Source of the DNA: Anarhynchus alexandrinus
Taxonomy: Eukaryota > Chordata > Aves > Charadriiformes > Charadriidae
Direction: 5' to 3'
Assembly (NCBI GenBank): GCA_008711295.1
Contig: VUYV01000123.1
Location: 490,903-554,902 of the forward strand
Length of the DNA stretch: 64,000 bases
Every line of letters begins with the position of its first letter. The first letter of the stretch is position 1. Below, piece after piece: positions 24,736-37,851 of this stretch. Under the pieces are notes generated by a model. That model was not told where the DNA came from. It did not search any database and was given only the letters and a program-made list of their open reading frames with translations. The translations under genes were made by a program, and so were the position numbers.

Positions 24736-26657
24736 TAGGATTATAATGTTTTGTAACAAAGTGGCTGAGACTCTTTTCCTTCATGGTAGACTCAAAGCTG
24801 CCTGTACGCGTGTTCTTGCCGCACTTTAGTTTGGTCATGTCTCAGTTTAGGCTTTGTTCAGCAGCAGAGCTCAGGTGGTGGGAGGGAGCGTTGTAACCCA
24901 GAACAGCACCTTTCTTACAGCTTTAAGCTCCTGGAGGGTTTTCATTACACACTGCTGTGCCTAGGGAGCATTCATCACTTTATGGACACTGGAGAAAGTA
25001 GCCTAACACAATCTGAAGCATTATATTATCTTGTCAATACCTGTAGCTCTTTCATTTTACCCATACTGTGTAAAGTGACCTATGTCAGTGTGCACTTACT
25101 GTCCTGCCAGCTGAAGGATTCAGTAAATTCTAATTTTGCTGTGGCTACTTGATTTTCACTATTTTCTCACATGCTTTTGCTGACGATCAGCTGTGTGCCT
25201 CTGGCTTGGAATTTTATCATTGCAGTGTAGCCTTTGTACCAAAGCAGTGATGGTACTACAACAGCAGTCTGCTGATATCTGCCTTGTTTTCATAGTCATG
25301 GGAGTGTGCCCTGCCAAGTTTTCCTTTCGGGTTAATCTGCTATTCTGGGGACTACCATGGGATTTCTTGTAATAATTATTTTTCCCTGCTTTCTTATCCT
25401 ATACCTGCAGTTATCCATCAGAGCTCTACAGCTATCAACACTCACAACCCAGAAGTGGAAATGAGCCTGTCACTGTTCGTTCCATATTTATGTACCAATG
25501 TTAACAGCCTGGTAGAAATCCAAATTTGATTTGATTTTGAGTGAGTTCCAGCACTATTTAACTGTTTATAGAGTAAATCTAGTTTCAGTTAGCTTACCTT
25601 GATTAAATTACATGCTTATGTGCCATAACAGTGTCTCAAATCTGCCCCACCTCCCCTTTTTTTTTTCTCATCTTCTTTGTCTTGGCTATCCTTTTTAGTC
25701 TTTATACATTTGCTGTTGTTATTGTAACTATGAGCTTTTGGGTAGCAATCACAAAGTTCTAGGTGCTTTCCAAACACTAAAAAAGAAGAAAAAAAAAAAA
25801 AAGAGCACAGTTTCTTGGCTATTGTAATCATGTCCTTGCAGGTCTATCTCAATGCACCCTCTATGTGAAATATGCCCACAAACACGTGGCTTGTTTGATT
25901 TATAGCTGCTTGTGTTTTTCCAAGTGACTTGACTGTTGAAGAACTCCAATGACTGCTCTGTTTGTGTATTTTAGCCAAGGCTGGCTCTAGCGCTTAGGAC
26001 TCTGCACACTGGAACAACTTATTCATGAGGTTTGGTTTTGCTTTACATCCATCTGCGATTTTAGTTCCCTTTGCTCCACTTTTTTGTCCTGCATTTGGTA
26101 ATTCCAAACACTGTGCCTGTTCTGTTGTTTTCTCCATTTGGAAACATCCCTCTTGTAGATTCTCAGTGGTTGAATAACGGTGTCACTTCAAAACAAAGCA
26201 GAAAGATATTCATACGCTTCACTTATTCTTCTGGATTTTTGTTACTGTTCTCATTTGATGTCATTGTTGTTTTATGATGGAGGCTTGGCTGCAACTATAA
26301 GCACTAAAACTTTTTTTTTTTTTTTTTAATTCCACAGCAATGCCAGACCCTAGAAGAGAGAGATAACAAGCGCAGTCTGTGTTTCTAGGATGATCTTAAA
26401 CTGGAGCTCTGAGAGCACTGCACAAACCGCCTGTGAAATAGGTATAGATATGTGTTCCAAAAACAAGACCTAGTTTCTCACACACAATAAGAGCTTATCA
26501 CTTCTCCTTGTGGTTGCTTTACCAGATTTCTCAACATTTTGAGCTCTATAAGGCTGCATTCATGCTTCTTTTCTGTTGCATGCTCTGGTGCAGACTGAAG
26601 TCCTGATCTACCAATTGTCCAGATTGTCCTTTGATTAGAATTTGCTTTTGCTCCTAC
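24736..26657. other. Noncoding stretch
   Basis: No gene is recognised. Homopolymer runs lie near 25,790-25,803 (A) and 26,311-26,327 (T). Confidence 0.5.
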
Positions 26658-26889
26658 CCAGGCCATCAGTATAGCTTTGGTTTGCAAGGAAACTGGGACG
26701 CTGAGATTGTGTATACCCAGCCTGCAGTCTTGCTGCAGCTGCAGCACGTCATCTGACTTGGGGACTGGAAAGTGCGTCTCGCTAATCATGATACAGCCGC
26801 TTACGACGGTCACTCGTACAGTAATGAAGCATGAGGCTTGACTGTTGAAACTGTACAGGATGAGCTTTGGAAGGTGACTGTCAGGTTTT
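26658..26889. other. CpG-enriched exon-like block, strand uncertain
   Basis: The block has about eight CpGs in its central 150 bp, in an otherwise CpG-poor region. On the minus strand it lies in a 171-codon open frame, is entered by CTCCTTAAG and left by GCCTGG/GTAGGA. The peptide includes SCFITVRVTVVSGCIMISET and then PVPKSDDVLQLQQDC. On the plus strand a good acceptor (TGCTCCTACCCAG, ending 26,661) is followed by about 30 open codons beginning HQYSFGLQGNWDAEIVYTQ, then a stop. Only one of these can be coding at most. CpG retention and openness favour a constrained element: an exon of an unrecognised gene or a conserved noncoding element. Confidence 0.33.
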
Positions 26890-28714
26890 CTTAAGGAGAA
26901 ATAACAAAATGCATTTTGCAGCAGAGAAATGTATAAATACTTCTGGTGAGGTGAGAAGTACGGAAGGAGGCTGTATGAGCACTGTAGGGGCATGTAATGT
27001 TATCAAGTGTTTTGATGCATTTGAGGACCTTAGGACAGGGAGGAGAAATCCCCAGAATTTTGTCCTTATTATCTTACTGAGTGGAGCATGGTCTCTAATG
27101 TGTTTTCCTGATGTTTAAGGTAAAGCTGTTTGCCAAGCTGTAACTGGTCACTGAGTCTTTGCCTTCCTGTGAAGTCAAGGGGAGCTGGGGACTGGTGGAT
27201 GGTTCAGGACTAGTTCCCCCTGGAGAAGATATATCTTATAGGCAGCTACTTTGAATGGTCCAAAACAGATGTAGGACCAAGACAATGATGAAGTGATGTG
27301 GACAGCCATGGGTCCAGCGTTTGAGGTTACTCTCTGGCCTGGCTTTATTTAGCAATATAGACATAACCGTAGAAATCTGGCTGGATTCCTCACACCTCAA
27401 GCTGGACTTAGTTCTGCTGTATGGAAGATGGGTTCCAGGCTGCTGATCTGTCTACAGTGCACAGCAGGTAGAGCGTTCAGATGTTTTTACAAATTCATTA
27501 GCAAAACCTCGGGAACTGAGCGCTGGAGGACTAACCTGACATGTGCCAGGGTCAGCTTTGCTTCACTGCTCTATTGCAGACTTCCTGCCTGAGATAGGGG
27601 AAAGCAGCTTCTGTGAAAAGGTTTTGCCCATCAGTAAAATAAGTACTGCAGTACCCGTGTATCAGACGGTGGTATGAGGTGCTGCCATGCTTTGGGAACA
27701 GGCATCCTAAAAATTCCTTAGGTAGGTGGACGTACCAATGTTAGAGGTTCCTGCAGCTGGGAGATTTCCAGAGCTGATTCAGAGCATCTCTGCCGTCTAG
27801 AAGGCAGGGCTATTTCAGAGTTCAGAGCCAAGCCGATTCTTAGAAGCAAGATTTAGGCAATAAGGAGATGACTTCACTGAAAGAAACGGAAGAAGAGGTA
27901 CTTCATGTGCAAACGGTCTTTCTCTTTGTTTCAGAAAGAAGGAAACATTTGTGGTGTTCAAGCACACTCTTTTTCCTACTTACCTGCCAGGGATATATTG
28001 CCATCTTACTTTGTTTTTAACGTCCACTTATAAATCATTGTAAAACAAGACAGAACCAGCAGACATCACAAAGTGTAATAAAGTCATTCAGAACTTGATT
28101 ACAAAATGAATGGAAGAATTTATGAGAAAGAATGCTTGAAACTCCAATTCAACATTTACACACAGGGGAAGGAATGATCTTTTTTTTTGGTTTTGTTTTC
28201 TACTCTTCCCATGTGTTATGCCTTTTCCTATGTCTCTAAAGGGTGCTTGACATTGATGAAGCTTCATTTGATGAAGGTCTTTGCAAACCATTAAATAACG
28301 GTGCTTAAAGGACTCCCTTGCATATGGCAACCTGCATTCCTGGTGTTGACTGCTCCTCTGCAGGGGCTGCTACTGCTCTCTCAGTGTTCACACTGACAGG
28401 CCCGTTAGGCAGACTGGCTTTGATCTGGCTTTTATGTTCCTTTACCATAATACAAGTCGACTTTATTGGACCAATTAAAATTGCAGTCTTCCTTTGTTGC
28501 CTCCGTAGGGTAGAACAGAGATGCAGCAAACTTAACTTAAGCATTTTCATTTATGCTGGGTTTATGAATTCTTGTTTTATGTCTCAAACCTGAGTTTATA
28601 AAGTGCAATTTACAGTTGACCTTGCCTGTCAGTTGTGTAATTTTAAGACCAAAGATTTAAAAATTTATTAGTCAGAGATATGTCATGTTACTTAAAGCTC
28701 TGTTTGCATCATTG
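26890..28714. other. Noncoding stretch
   Basis: No gene or repeat is recognised. The minus-strand tract CTCTTCTTCCGTTTCTTTCAG near 27,880-27,900 is a good acceptor-like sequence, but no donor is evident in the frame that follows. Confidence 0.5.
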
Positions 28715-28801
28715 ATTACAAATGTATTTTAATTGGTCAAGCATCAATAAAATTGACATTAATTACAAATGTATTTTAACTGGTTAAATTTCAATAAAAT
28801 T
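28715..28801 (+). repeat. Two-copy 47-bp tandem duplication
   Basis: ATTACAAATGTATTTTAA begins at 28,715 and again at 28,762. Each copy continues through a GGT-AA segment to TCAATAAAATT. The copies differ at several positions in the middle, so the duplication is not recent. Confidence 0.8.
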
Positions 28802-29040
28802 CTATCTTTTTAATAATCTCTTATGATATTTTGTTAAATTGGAGTTTTGCTCCATGTAGAAAGGACTACATATGCAAATATGACATTTGGAGAAGACCAA
28901 AGTGAAGATAAGATCAGAGGTGATTTCAAAAGCGTCTCTAAGACATAAAAGGGGTGATCTTGACATCCTTCCTATGCCAGAATTACGTTGCTCCTCAATG
29001 TGCAATTAACTGCATCAGATTAATTATCTACTGGTAGTTA

Positions 29041-29088
29041 ATATTATTTTTACATCAATATTATTTTCACATTAATATTACTTTCAAC
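29041..29088 (+). repeat. 17-bp tandem repeat, about 2.8 copies
   Basis: Units ATATTATTTTTACATCA, ATATTATTTTCACATTA and ATATTACTTTCAAC lie head to tail, 240 bp downstream of the 47-bp duplication. Confidence 0.8.
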
Positions 29089-32000
29089 CATATCAACTCA
29101 TGCTGATGCTGCTGTTCCACCAAGCAGAGGCTAGTGCTGGTGCAAATGAAGTGCCTGAACTTCCCATTTTGGGGGGCAGCATAATCTCAGATGGGCTTAA
29201 GCAGCTCATGCAACAGCACGTCTTCAGATGTGTTCTTGCGTATGAGCATCAGTCCTGTTGGAATTCTCACTGACATTTGTGAAAGCGGTCCTGGTTTCTA
29301 ATTACAGACTTTAAGTACAAATGTAATAATCTATCTTGGTTTACTGATGTTATGTAAAAATGAGTGTGTCCTGTTGTTATTGCTCCCATATTATTAAAGC
29401 TTCATCAACAGAGGAGGAAATGGCCCAGTCACGGACATTTAACACAAAAGAGCTTTGTTTGTTAAATGTGGTGTTACAACTGTCCTGAGACAGTTGCTCT
29501 TGATGCTTCCAGGAAAATTTATTTCTTAATGTGAATGTCCCTCATCAATCTGTATGAACATAAACCTACATAATACCTCTCTTTTGCCTGTCTCTCAAGG
29601 ACTTACTGGTCATTGCATGTTACAATTACAAGGTACTAGTAAATTAAGCAGTAACAGGGAATTATCCTATGCACTGGAACTCATCTGTTTATTCTTTTAC
29701 ATTGTTATAGCATTCCCTTTCACAGTTTCACCTCAATTTGCCGGTCATTTCCCAGGCTTATGGATGGGTATTCACAGAGATTAGGGAACATTTCCAATTG
29801 GCAGCCTGGTTGTGGCCATGATGTTTCAGAAAGGAGAAGAATTTAACAGACCTGAGCAGTTCCACCCCAGTGGACCTCAGAGCTAGAGAACATTTTGGTG
29901 CACATTTAGTTATTGGTACAGATGTAGGAGCTGACCATATAGTCATGTTCTAGTCTGTCAGAACACTCTGAACTAGACTTGTATCAGGCTGATGGTTTTG
30001 GGGCTTAGGAAGTAGTGTGTTTATTGAAATAACAAGCCCACTAGAGGAGGGTTTTTAATATAAGATGTTGTTGAGAGGTTACCCTATCTGAAAGGATTGC
30101 TTTATATAATGGGAGGTCTCAAAAAGCTGGATAACTTAGTTCTGATGGATTTTGTGTTGCATTATCATTCTGAAATACTAAAGGAAATACAGATGCAAAG
30201 AAGTAAAACTTTTTCATTGCCTTCAGTAAGTCTGTTCACAAAACCAAAAAACAAGGTCAGAGGGTTTTGGGGTTGTTGTTTTTTTTTTTTTCCTGTTTTG
30301 TTTTCTTTTGGGGGGTGGGTTTTTTTTTGTTTTGTTTTGTTTTTTGTTTTTTTTTTCCTCCTGGAGGAATTCTAAAGGAGCTACTCAGTAAATTTGATCC
30401 TTAAGTATGTGATACATTTGCAACATAGTAAAAATCATAAATTGCTTGCTTTATTTGCAACAGCAGAAACCAACATTGACTGTAGACAGTATTACAAGAA
30501 CAAAGTTTTTCTTATTTCTAGATTCATTTCTACATTCATGTAAAAAGTAGTTTTTTATTGTTCTATGCAATCATAGTCCTGTCACCTTTTAACATAGCCC
30601 ATTTGCTAATCATTGTATTTGACTATAACCTTTCCCCCATGTATACTATCCTCCCTTGTTTGCTGTAAAGGGGTGGTTTGTTTTTGCTAAATTAACTAGG
30701 AAATACTGAGGAAGGAAGATTTCAATGCTTTCTGATTGACACTAAAAGGCAGCCTAGTGTAGCTGGAAACTCTTTTCAAAGGGATCTACGTGTATGTCCT
30801 GCTGTCATCTTTGTCTCTAAATTTGCAACAGTGTCAACTGCTGGTATACTAATTCCTATTCCTTTTCTGTAGAAAAATCAGATATTTTCCTTACAGCTAT
30901 TTTTCAGAGAAGCTGAACTTGTGTGAAATTTGCAGAAAGTCAAAACAATGTGTCCCTAAAAACACAGGTTACCCAAAATTTACTTGTTAGACATATTATA
31001 GGCCCATATATCTTAGATCTTTGTGTTGCTTATTACAAACACTTCAAGACACATATCAGATTGGTAGGCAATGAATAGTTACCAAAGCTCATTTTAGGGA
31101 AAGAAGAGAGAAAGGCTGTGTCAATGCATTTTTAAAGACTTGTGGAGTTTGCGTCTCAATAGTATTATTTTTATACTCCAAAGCCAAGAACTATAACTTC
31201 AGAATGATGACTACTCTTCTAATCTGTGTTCATCATGCCAAAGCTTTGTAAAAATTCCAGTTTGACTTCTTCAAGTTAGAAGACATCTCTCAGGAACCTA
31301 GCATTCATTATCTGCATGCACCAAGAACATGGTCCAGTACTGTTCATTTTCTTCTGTGAAAAGACTTCCTTGATTAGAATTTAGTGTGGGAGCAATAGTC
31401 TGAAATCCAGAAAAAGCATTTTTGCAAATAAGATGGCTTCTCCATATCATGATTTATAGGTAATCCATGCTGAGCAAACATACTGATGGTCATCTGGTTT
31501 TCCTTTATACGTTTACACTCCCTTTCTCTGTCTTAATAAGTCTTCTGTGAAAATAAACCTATAAGCAATCTGGATTCCATGCTACAGTTCAAAGAATTCT
31601 ATTTAAAAAGTTCAAGAAAGACTGACATATTTTTATTGTAAATGCTGGTGCAATGCAGCATCAGTGTATGTCCCTGTTGGGGTGACACCACAGGTAGGAC
31701 TATCCTTACCTACCTTTAGCCATCTCAGTGTCTCTATTTTGGAGGAAACACCTCTTGGAAAAGGTTATGGAATTCTAGGAGGAGGTTATGGAATTCCATT
31801 GATTGAAGAGCTTGACTGAATCAAGTACGGTCTGACTGATTCCCTTGTCTGCTTTTAGCAAAACGTAAGATTTTGCCAATAAATTGTCCCACCATAAGCG
31901 TTTCCCAGGACTCTGGCTTCATCCATTTGGACTTATATTCAAATAATAAGGCAGTAAAAGAATAACAGAGACTCAAGGCACAGCTTTTTGTAGGAATGTA

Positions 32001-32928
32001 GCAATGTGCAACTAGCATAATAATTTACCCCATCTACAAAGTTATCTGATAGAGTAATAACAACCTGTATACCAGAAGTCATTTGTAAGCTGTGTTCATG
32101 TGCATTCTATACTGTGGAACAGAATTGCCTGGAAGTAGGACGAAAGAATCACTCTAGAGTTTGGTTGAATATCAAGGATAAGATTAATCAGCCATAATAA
32201 CACTGCTGTTTAGATAATGACAATTTCATCCAAGGTTGTGAAATACTTGTATAGCTCAGCAGCTGGAAAATGTCTTCAGATGCTTCCATACTATTTATAT
32301 CCTCTGTTTTTAGGAAGAGAACTTAATTCATTTTCTTTGTCACCGGAATCTTTCTAGAGAGTTTAAAGTGATCCTCATATCACTGCCTCTCTGAGAGAGA
32401 TCAAGATCTTAGAGAATTCACCTGCGTGCCAAATATTATTCCTTTCTGTGCTCAAATGCTCATGCACACTTATAGCCAACAGTTAAATTAAAAATTTAGA
32501 GAGAACAAAAGAAATGTGCCCATGAAGCACAAGAACATGCAAAATCTGAATTAAAAAATAACAGCTTTTTATATGTCCACCTATAATTTTTAATGAGTGT
32601 CATACATAGGGAATAAGAAGGCACCAGGATGATAGTGCTACATCATGGCTCAACACAACAATTTTTATTCTGTTGGGGATGCTAAACAAAGATTTTTTCT
32701 ACCTGTGTTGAAAACCTGAAGTGAAGCTCCAGCATCTCTTGCTGATCCAAAATGAGTAAATGCCTAATAAGCAAACTGTGCTACCCATTAATTTTATTTT
32801 TGTTCTGCCATGAATTTACAAGGCCAACTTAAAAATTATACCTGTTGATTTGTTGGGTTGAAAGTAGAAGGTTGACTTATTCTGGAACCTGGCAAACAAA
32901 CTGTCACTGAGGGCCAGCTGCTCCTCCT
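29089..32928. other. Noncoding stretch
   Basis: No gene is recognised. A minor 21-bp duplication (AGGTTATGGAATTC at about 31,762 and 31,783) and the GT-rich tract annotated at 30.27 kb are the only structures seen. Confidence 0.5.
30262..30358 (+). repeat. GT-rich low-complexity tract
   Basis: Almost only G and T over about 100 bp, with runs GGTTTT, T13, GGGGGG and repeated GTTTT units. Frames through it read Phe/Gly/Val-rich nonsense. Confidence 0.85.
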
Positions 32929-33367
32929 GGAGCACCTCTCCTATGAGGAGAGGCTGAAAGAGTTGGGGCTGTTCAGCCTGGAGAAGAGAAGGCTCTGGGG
33001 AGACCTTATTGCAGCCTTCCATTACATAAAGGGGACCTACAAGAGAGCTGGGGAAGGACTTTTTACTTGGGCGTGTAGTAATAGGACGAGGGGGAATGGC
33101 TATAATCTAGAAGAGGGCAGGTTTAGATTAAACATTAGGGAGAAGTTTTTCACTTTGAGGGTGGTAAGGCACTGGTACAGGTTGCCCAGAGAGGTTGTTG
33201 AGGCCCCATCCCTGAAGGTGTTCAAAGCCAGGCTGGACGTGGCCTTGGGCAACCTGATCTAGTGGGAGGTGTCCCTGTCTATGGCAGGGTGGGTTGGAAC
33301 TCAATGATCTTCAAGGTTCTTTCCAACCTAAACCATTCTATGATTCTATGGTTCTATGATTCTATGA
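32929..33367 (+). mobile_element. CR1 retrotransposon, 5'-truncated, well preserved 3' end
   Basis: Starts abruptly within the C-terminal part of ORF2 (GAGCACCTCTCCTATGAGGA) and runs through the ORF2 stop into the 3' UTR (GGGAGGTGTCCCTGTCTATG). It ends in four octamers, ATTCTATG, ATTCTATG, GTTCTATG and ATTCTATG (33335-33366). Because it is nearly free of frame damage, it is a useful reference for the other fragments in this window. Confidence 0.97.
32930..33262 (+). pseudogene. CR1 ORF2 C-terminal fragment
   Basis: About 110 codons remain open to a natural TAG stop at 33,260-33,262. Hallmarks in order are [60 protein letters not shown] and [14 protein letters not shown]. This is the region downstream of the reverse transcriptase domain, so no endonuclease or catalytic RT residues are present. 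It is dead by 5' truncation, not by point mutation. Confidence 0.93.
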
Positions 33368-33844
33368 CAGGAGCTGAGGGGTATAGTACAGTCAGCTGGG
33401 ACCCAGTCCCATGTTACAGCAAGGGAAGCGGGACAGCCTTAGAGACAGTGGCCAGGTCCAACAAAGAGTCCAGATCATGAGACAGCATCACGGTGATAAG
33501 ACAGGCCTGAGGTCAAGCTGGAAGTCAAGCAGGAATTTTTTTTCCATATGTTCACTCAATATCATCATTGTTGTCAGCACAATTACTTCTGCATTTCTTT
33601 GAATTTATCTCAATGTTGCACTAGGTAGGAAGACTCTGTGCTCTTTGCTCTAAACCCATGGTCTCAATTAAAGATACAGAGAGAATCTGCAGGAAGCAGG
33701 GAACACTCTTCTGCCCCTTTTCAGAACTGTGAAGTGGAAGTATGATCATGTGAATTATCTGTTGTCACTGTCGGAGCCAGAGGTTCTGGAGTCAATGTTC
33801 AATTCTTCACTTCAGTTACCATTCCCAAGGTAGAAACCTTCCTT

Positions 33845-33930
33845 TAAAAAAAAAAAAAAAAAAACAAAAAAACCCCAAAACAAACCCAAAACCCAAACCA
33901 ACCAACCAACCAAACAGAAAAACCAAACCA
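33845..33930 (-). repeat. AC-rich low-complexity tract (GT-rich on the minus strand)
   Basis: From about 33,846 to 33,915 the plus strand contains only A and C: A18-19, then CAAAAAAACCCC, and (CCAA)n units such as ACCAACCAACCAACC. It mirrors the GT-rich tract at 30.27 kb and lies 480 bp beyond the CR1 tail. Confidence 0.85.
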
Positions 33931-36885
33931 TTTTTTTTGAAAAAATTCTACTGAACAGCTGATTCTGAATCATTAGTATTCCTTTACTGGCTGGGAGTAG
34001 AGCGAATGAAAAAGTCCAACCAGCATCTTCAGTTTCCAAGGCAAATTAATGAGGGAACAATGAATAGAAAACAGAAACTTCCCTTCCATGTGTGTTGTTA
34101 CTCTTCTAGCTAACACTGTTTTCAAAAATAATTTCATCTTATTCTGGAGAGTTTGGAATGTTAAGTAGAGTTTTATCCATGGAATAAATGAAGTATCATG
34201 GTTTTACTACCTCTGTTCTTCAAGTGCATTGTTGTAATTTTGGATTTCCTGTGCCATAGGATGTATCATGCTGTGATAAGTTGTCATTAGGACTTTATGA
34301 AACGCCAACATTTTCAAACCATGACATTTTAAGATCATGTAACAAAATTATAAGAATTACACAGTTTGATTTAGATTAAGATTATATATAATATTATACC
34401 CTCAGACCAAAGATAAAACAATCAATATGTTTTAACTACTCTATTATGCACTCAGGAGCTGAACATTAACAAACATTCTATTCATTTTGTTTAAAGATAT
34501 CTGCTTCATTGCATTGAAAAAACAATAGCCTTTAAGAAACAGAAGGCAAAATAAACAAGAGCTTTATTTTCCTTGTCTTTTATATACTCTTTTCCTCATC
34601 TTTTGTATACTCAGGTAGAATTTAATTAAAAAGAAATTGGGAAACGATTGTGGGCTTCTGTGATTTGCAAAATTGCAACCAGTATATTTAGGATTGGTGA
34701 TGCAGCTGAAAAAAATTAACAGAGATCATAAAGAAGATAACCAAGAAAGCTCAGTCTTGAAAGAAAACAATAGGAAGAAACACTACGATGAACTTTGTCT
34801 CCAGAATATAGCCATGTCACAAAGTTCTTGACTGACTCAAGCAATAATTGCAATATAAACCAGATATTTGAAAACTGTTGCATACTATTAGTTATTTCTG
34901 ATATGAGTTCTCTGTTGTTCACATTTGGTGAAATGGGGAAGCTTCTAAAATGCTGAGCTGCTGAGTGTACAATACCATGCATGACAAAGGATTGTCCCCT
35001 CCTTTAACAGCAATTTCTCGGAATTTCCCTGAAGACAGAAGCACATACTATATTTTTGACGGATTTCTATTTCATCTCTTCCTTCTCACCTCCTCAGTGA
35101 GGGAATGGAAGAAATGTTTGAAAGTGGAAGATAACAAGAATTAAAATAAAAACCTCGAAAGCTAGGACAGCAGGGAAATTTTCTATGAACAGAGTATGAG
35201 CTAATTGAATTTGAATAACAAAATAAGAAGTCTCCAAAATAACTGGGAAGCCCAAAACAAATTCTTACAGTCACTCTCTGGAGAGTAAATTTCTCCAAAT
35301 CTGTAGTTAACTCTTTTCCATTTATTTAATTTCTACAGATAGTATCCTTAAAATAAGAAACATGTAACATGAGGAAGTTATCAGTGTAGGGCACAGATGT
35401 AATTTTATCTCTCCAGGTGTTTGTTGTACCATTCTTGTGTTAATAACAGCTATGACTTTCCCCCAAAACTCGAGTGCTCAGAAGATAGTAAGGCACACTG
35501 AATATATACTGGTTAAACTAGTAATTATTTTAATTTTTATAGTAATAGTGGCTGGAACTTCTTATCAGAGATAGGATTGGCACTGATGTAGGTAAAAAAT
35601 CTTAGCTCACACCACACAGTCATTTGGCTTCCTTGCCATTATTGTGATGAGATGTGAAGAGGCACTCAGGGGTTGGTTGTTTCATGGGTGTGCAATGTAA
35701 AAGCAATGCATTAAATGTGATAATTCATAACACAAAATTTTTTATTTCCCTCTCACCATGCTATTGTGTGAAGAAGGAAACATAATAGTAGAAGCAGAAG
35801 GGTAGCAAAAGAAAAGCAGGGTGAATGGCAATCTTTCCACTGGCTGCGGTGGATTTTGGAACGGGCCCAGTACATAAGGACTACAGCTATGTAAGTAAAT
35901 TGATCAGTGCCAGTAACAGTGCTGGAACTGGATCATGTGTGTTGTTACACTATCAGAATTGTCAGTGGAATGGTTTTGGCCCTGATTCACTTTTATCCTC
36001 CCATAAAACTTCTGGGTATGATTCAGATACCAGCATTATCAGTGGTTGTCCACAACAAGCAGTTTGAAAGTGACCACTCTGGTTTGGAGGGTAAGAGAGT
36101 TTAATAATATGGATGTAGAACATGCTGTTCCAGTTGGCCCCAATGCTGGAGAACAGTCCTAGGCTTGTTTGATTTACTGGTATAGATGTAGTTAAACTGG
36201 AGAGGTACTACAAAGGCAAAAGCAGAAAGAGGATGGGGCAAATAACTAAGCAACAAAATAAAAGGTAAACACAACTCAAAGACAGAGTCAGCTTCTCTGT
36301 CCAATGTAGGGTGGGTTGTAAGGAGCCGACAGGGGAAAACCTATTAGACTTCCCTTGTCTCCACTTGGTGTCCCTCTCTCACATTTCAATCCACTTGCTA
36401 GGTTATTTGGCATATCTTCCATTCACAGTTCAAAAATATGGTGAGAGATGTCATTCCTAGAGGGAAGGTCTACAGTCTAGGAGGCACAATTAAAATTTTA
36501 GCTGTGGAAAATCTTTTTTGTAGCTTGTACCAAAATCATATGCTGCAAAAAAAAAATTTATAAAATAAAAATAATTCTCCCAACATTGTAACAAGATAAG
36601 TTAGTGCTGTGTGAGAGAAGAGGAACAGGAGAAATCTTAATCTCTATACTGAAAATTGCTGCCTCTGCAAGACCTGGCTGTAGATGCTATTCCTTTCCTC
36701 TTCAAAAAAAGGAAAAGAAGTACTATTTTATGTTGTAGGCCTTATCTGTTTTCTTTTCCTACACATCATGCTGCTTGCTCTTCCAGTAGCTCAGTAGAAA
36801 ATCTAACTTATCTTATACTCACTTGCATCTTTTGGGGTTGGTAGTGTTTTTTTTTTTTTTCTGTGGTGTTTTTTTTTTTTTTTTT

Positions 36886-36886
36886 N
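36886..36886. other. Ambiguous base (N) at the end of a T run
   Basis: A single N follows T14 and T18 runs separated by CTGTGG. The position, at the edge of a homopolymer, suggests a sequencing or assembly break and not a true one-base ambiguity, so the real tract length is unknown. Confidence 0.9.
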
Positions 36887-37851
36887 GGAGACATTGTAAA
36901 AACATTTCTCAGATTAGGCAAATAATAGAAAACCTTCAAGAGATGCTGTGCATTTGCCATAGAGATTGAAAGGGGAGAAGAGAGCAAAGACAACTGGTTG
37001 GTCAACCCATAAGACAAAATAGTCTTAACGTTAAGTGCTGGAACTAGTTAGTCCCTTAATGAAGGAACTAGTAGCCATAGTTCTTGGATATACTATGATG
37101 TGATAGTTTGGCAAAGCCATATACAGCTTTTTATAGACTTTTAGTTCATTTCTACCTACATATCATTTACACATCTCCTTAAACCTATCTATCTCAAATA
37201 GCATGCAGTTTGCATCCATCTTTGATACCACTTAATCATTGGATTTGATGAGAATGGGATCAGATACAAAAGAGGACACTTTTAAAGGAGCAAAAATGAT
37301 TCATTTAAGACCTTTGAACATAAATAGATATTCTATTATATTCCTTGTGTTTTGAAGTTGTGAAATGCATTTATTCTGCAATGAACTCTGAAAAATGTTA
37401 ATATATCAGTGATATTAAGGCTTGCAAGAATATATTTCAACTGCAGAAAAGAATCTTTGTATAACTTATTTCACTGACATTTCTCAAAATTCTTAGCTTA
37501 GCTCTTAACAATGGCATAATATTGGTCTCTCGGAAGGGAAGGATTTTTCAAAGAAACATTCTTCATACACTCCTGCAAAAGCACTGAATGTTTTCTCTTC
37601 AGTCTCATGTAAGACAGGAGGGTTTTTATGCATTTTCCTGGGGTCTTAATTCTAATTCTGGGACAGCTACAAAGCATTTTCTAAAGCCGGTCTGTCCTAT
37701 CTGAATATATTTTTTTGGTGCTAGATAAGTAACAGTCCTCCGAACAGCTTTATGGAATTACAGGTTGTGAGGCAAGCATTTTGCATGTCAAGAGCAAATT
37801 TGCAACAGGCTTCAAGGAAGTCAGGAGCCCTCATGCAACAGAATTTCATAA

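Noticed and set aside
26071..26277. Plus-strand 68-codon hydrophobic frame
   Set aside because: T-rich composition explains the hydrophobicity. No flanking splice sites or motifs.
28318..28593. Plus-strand frame containing VDFIGPIK, reminiscent of an integrase core
   Set aside because: A single short word with no zinc-binding residues, no further catalytic Asp/Glu spacing, and no LTR or other retroelement sequence nearby.
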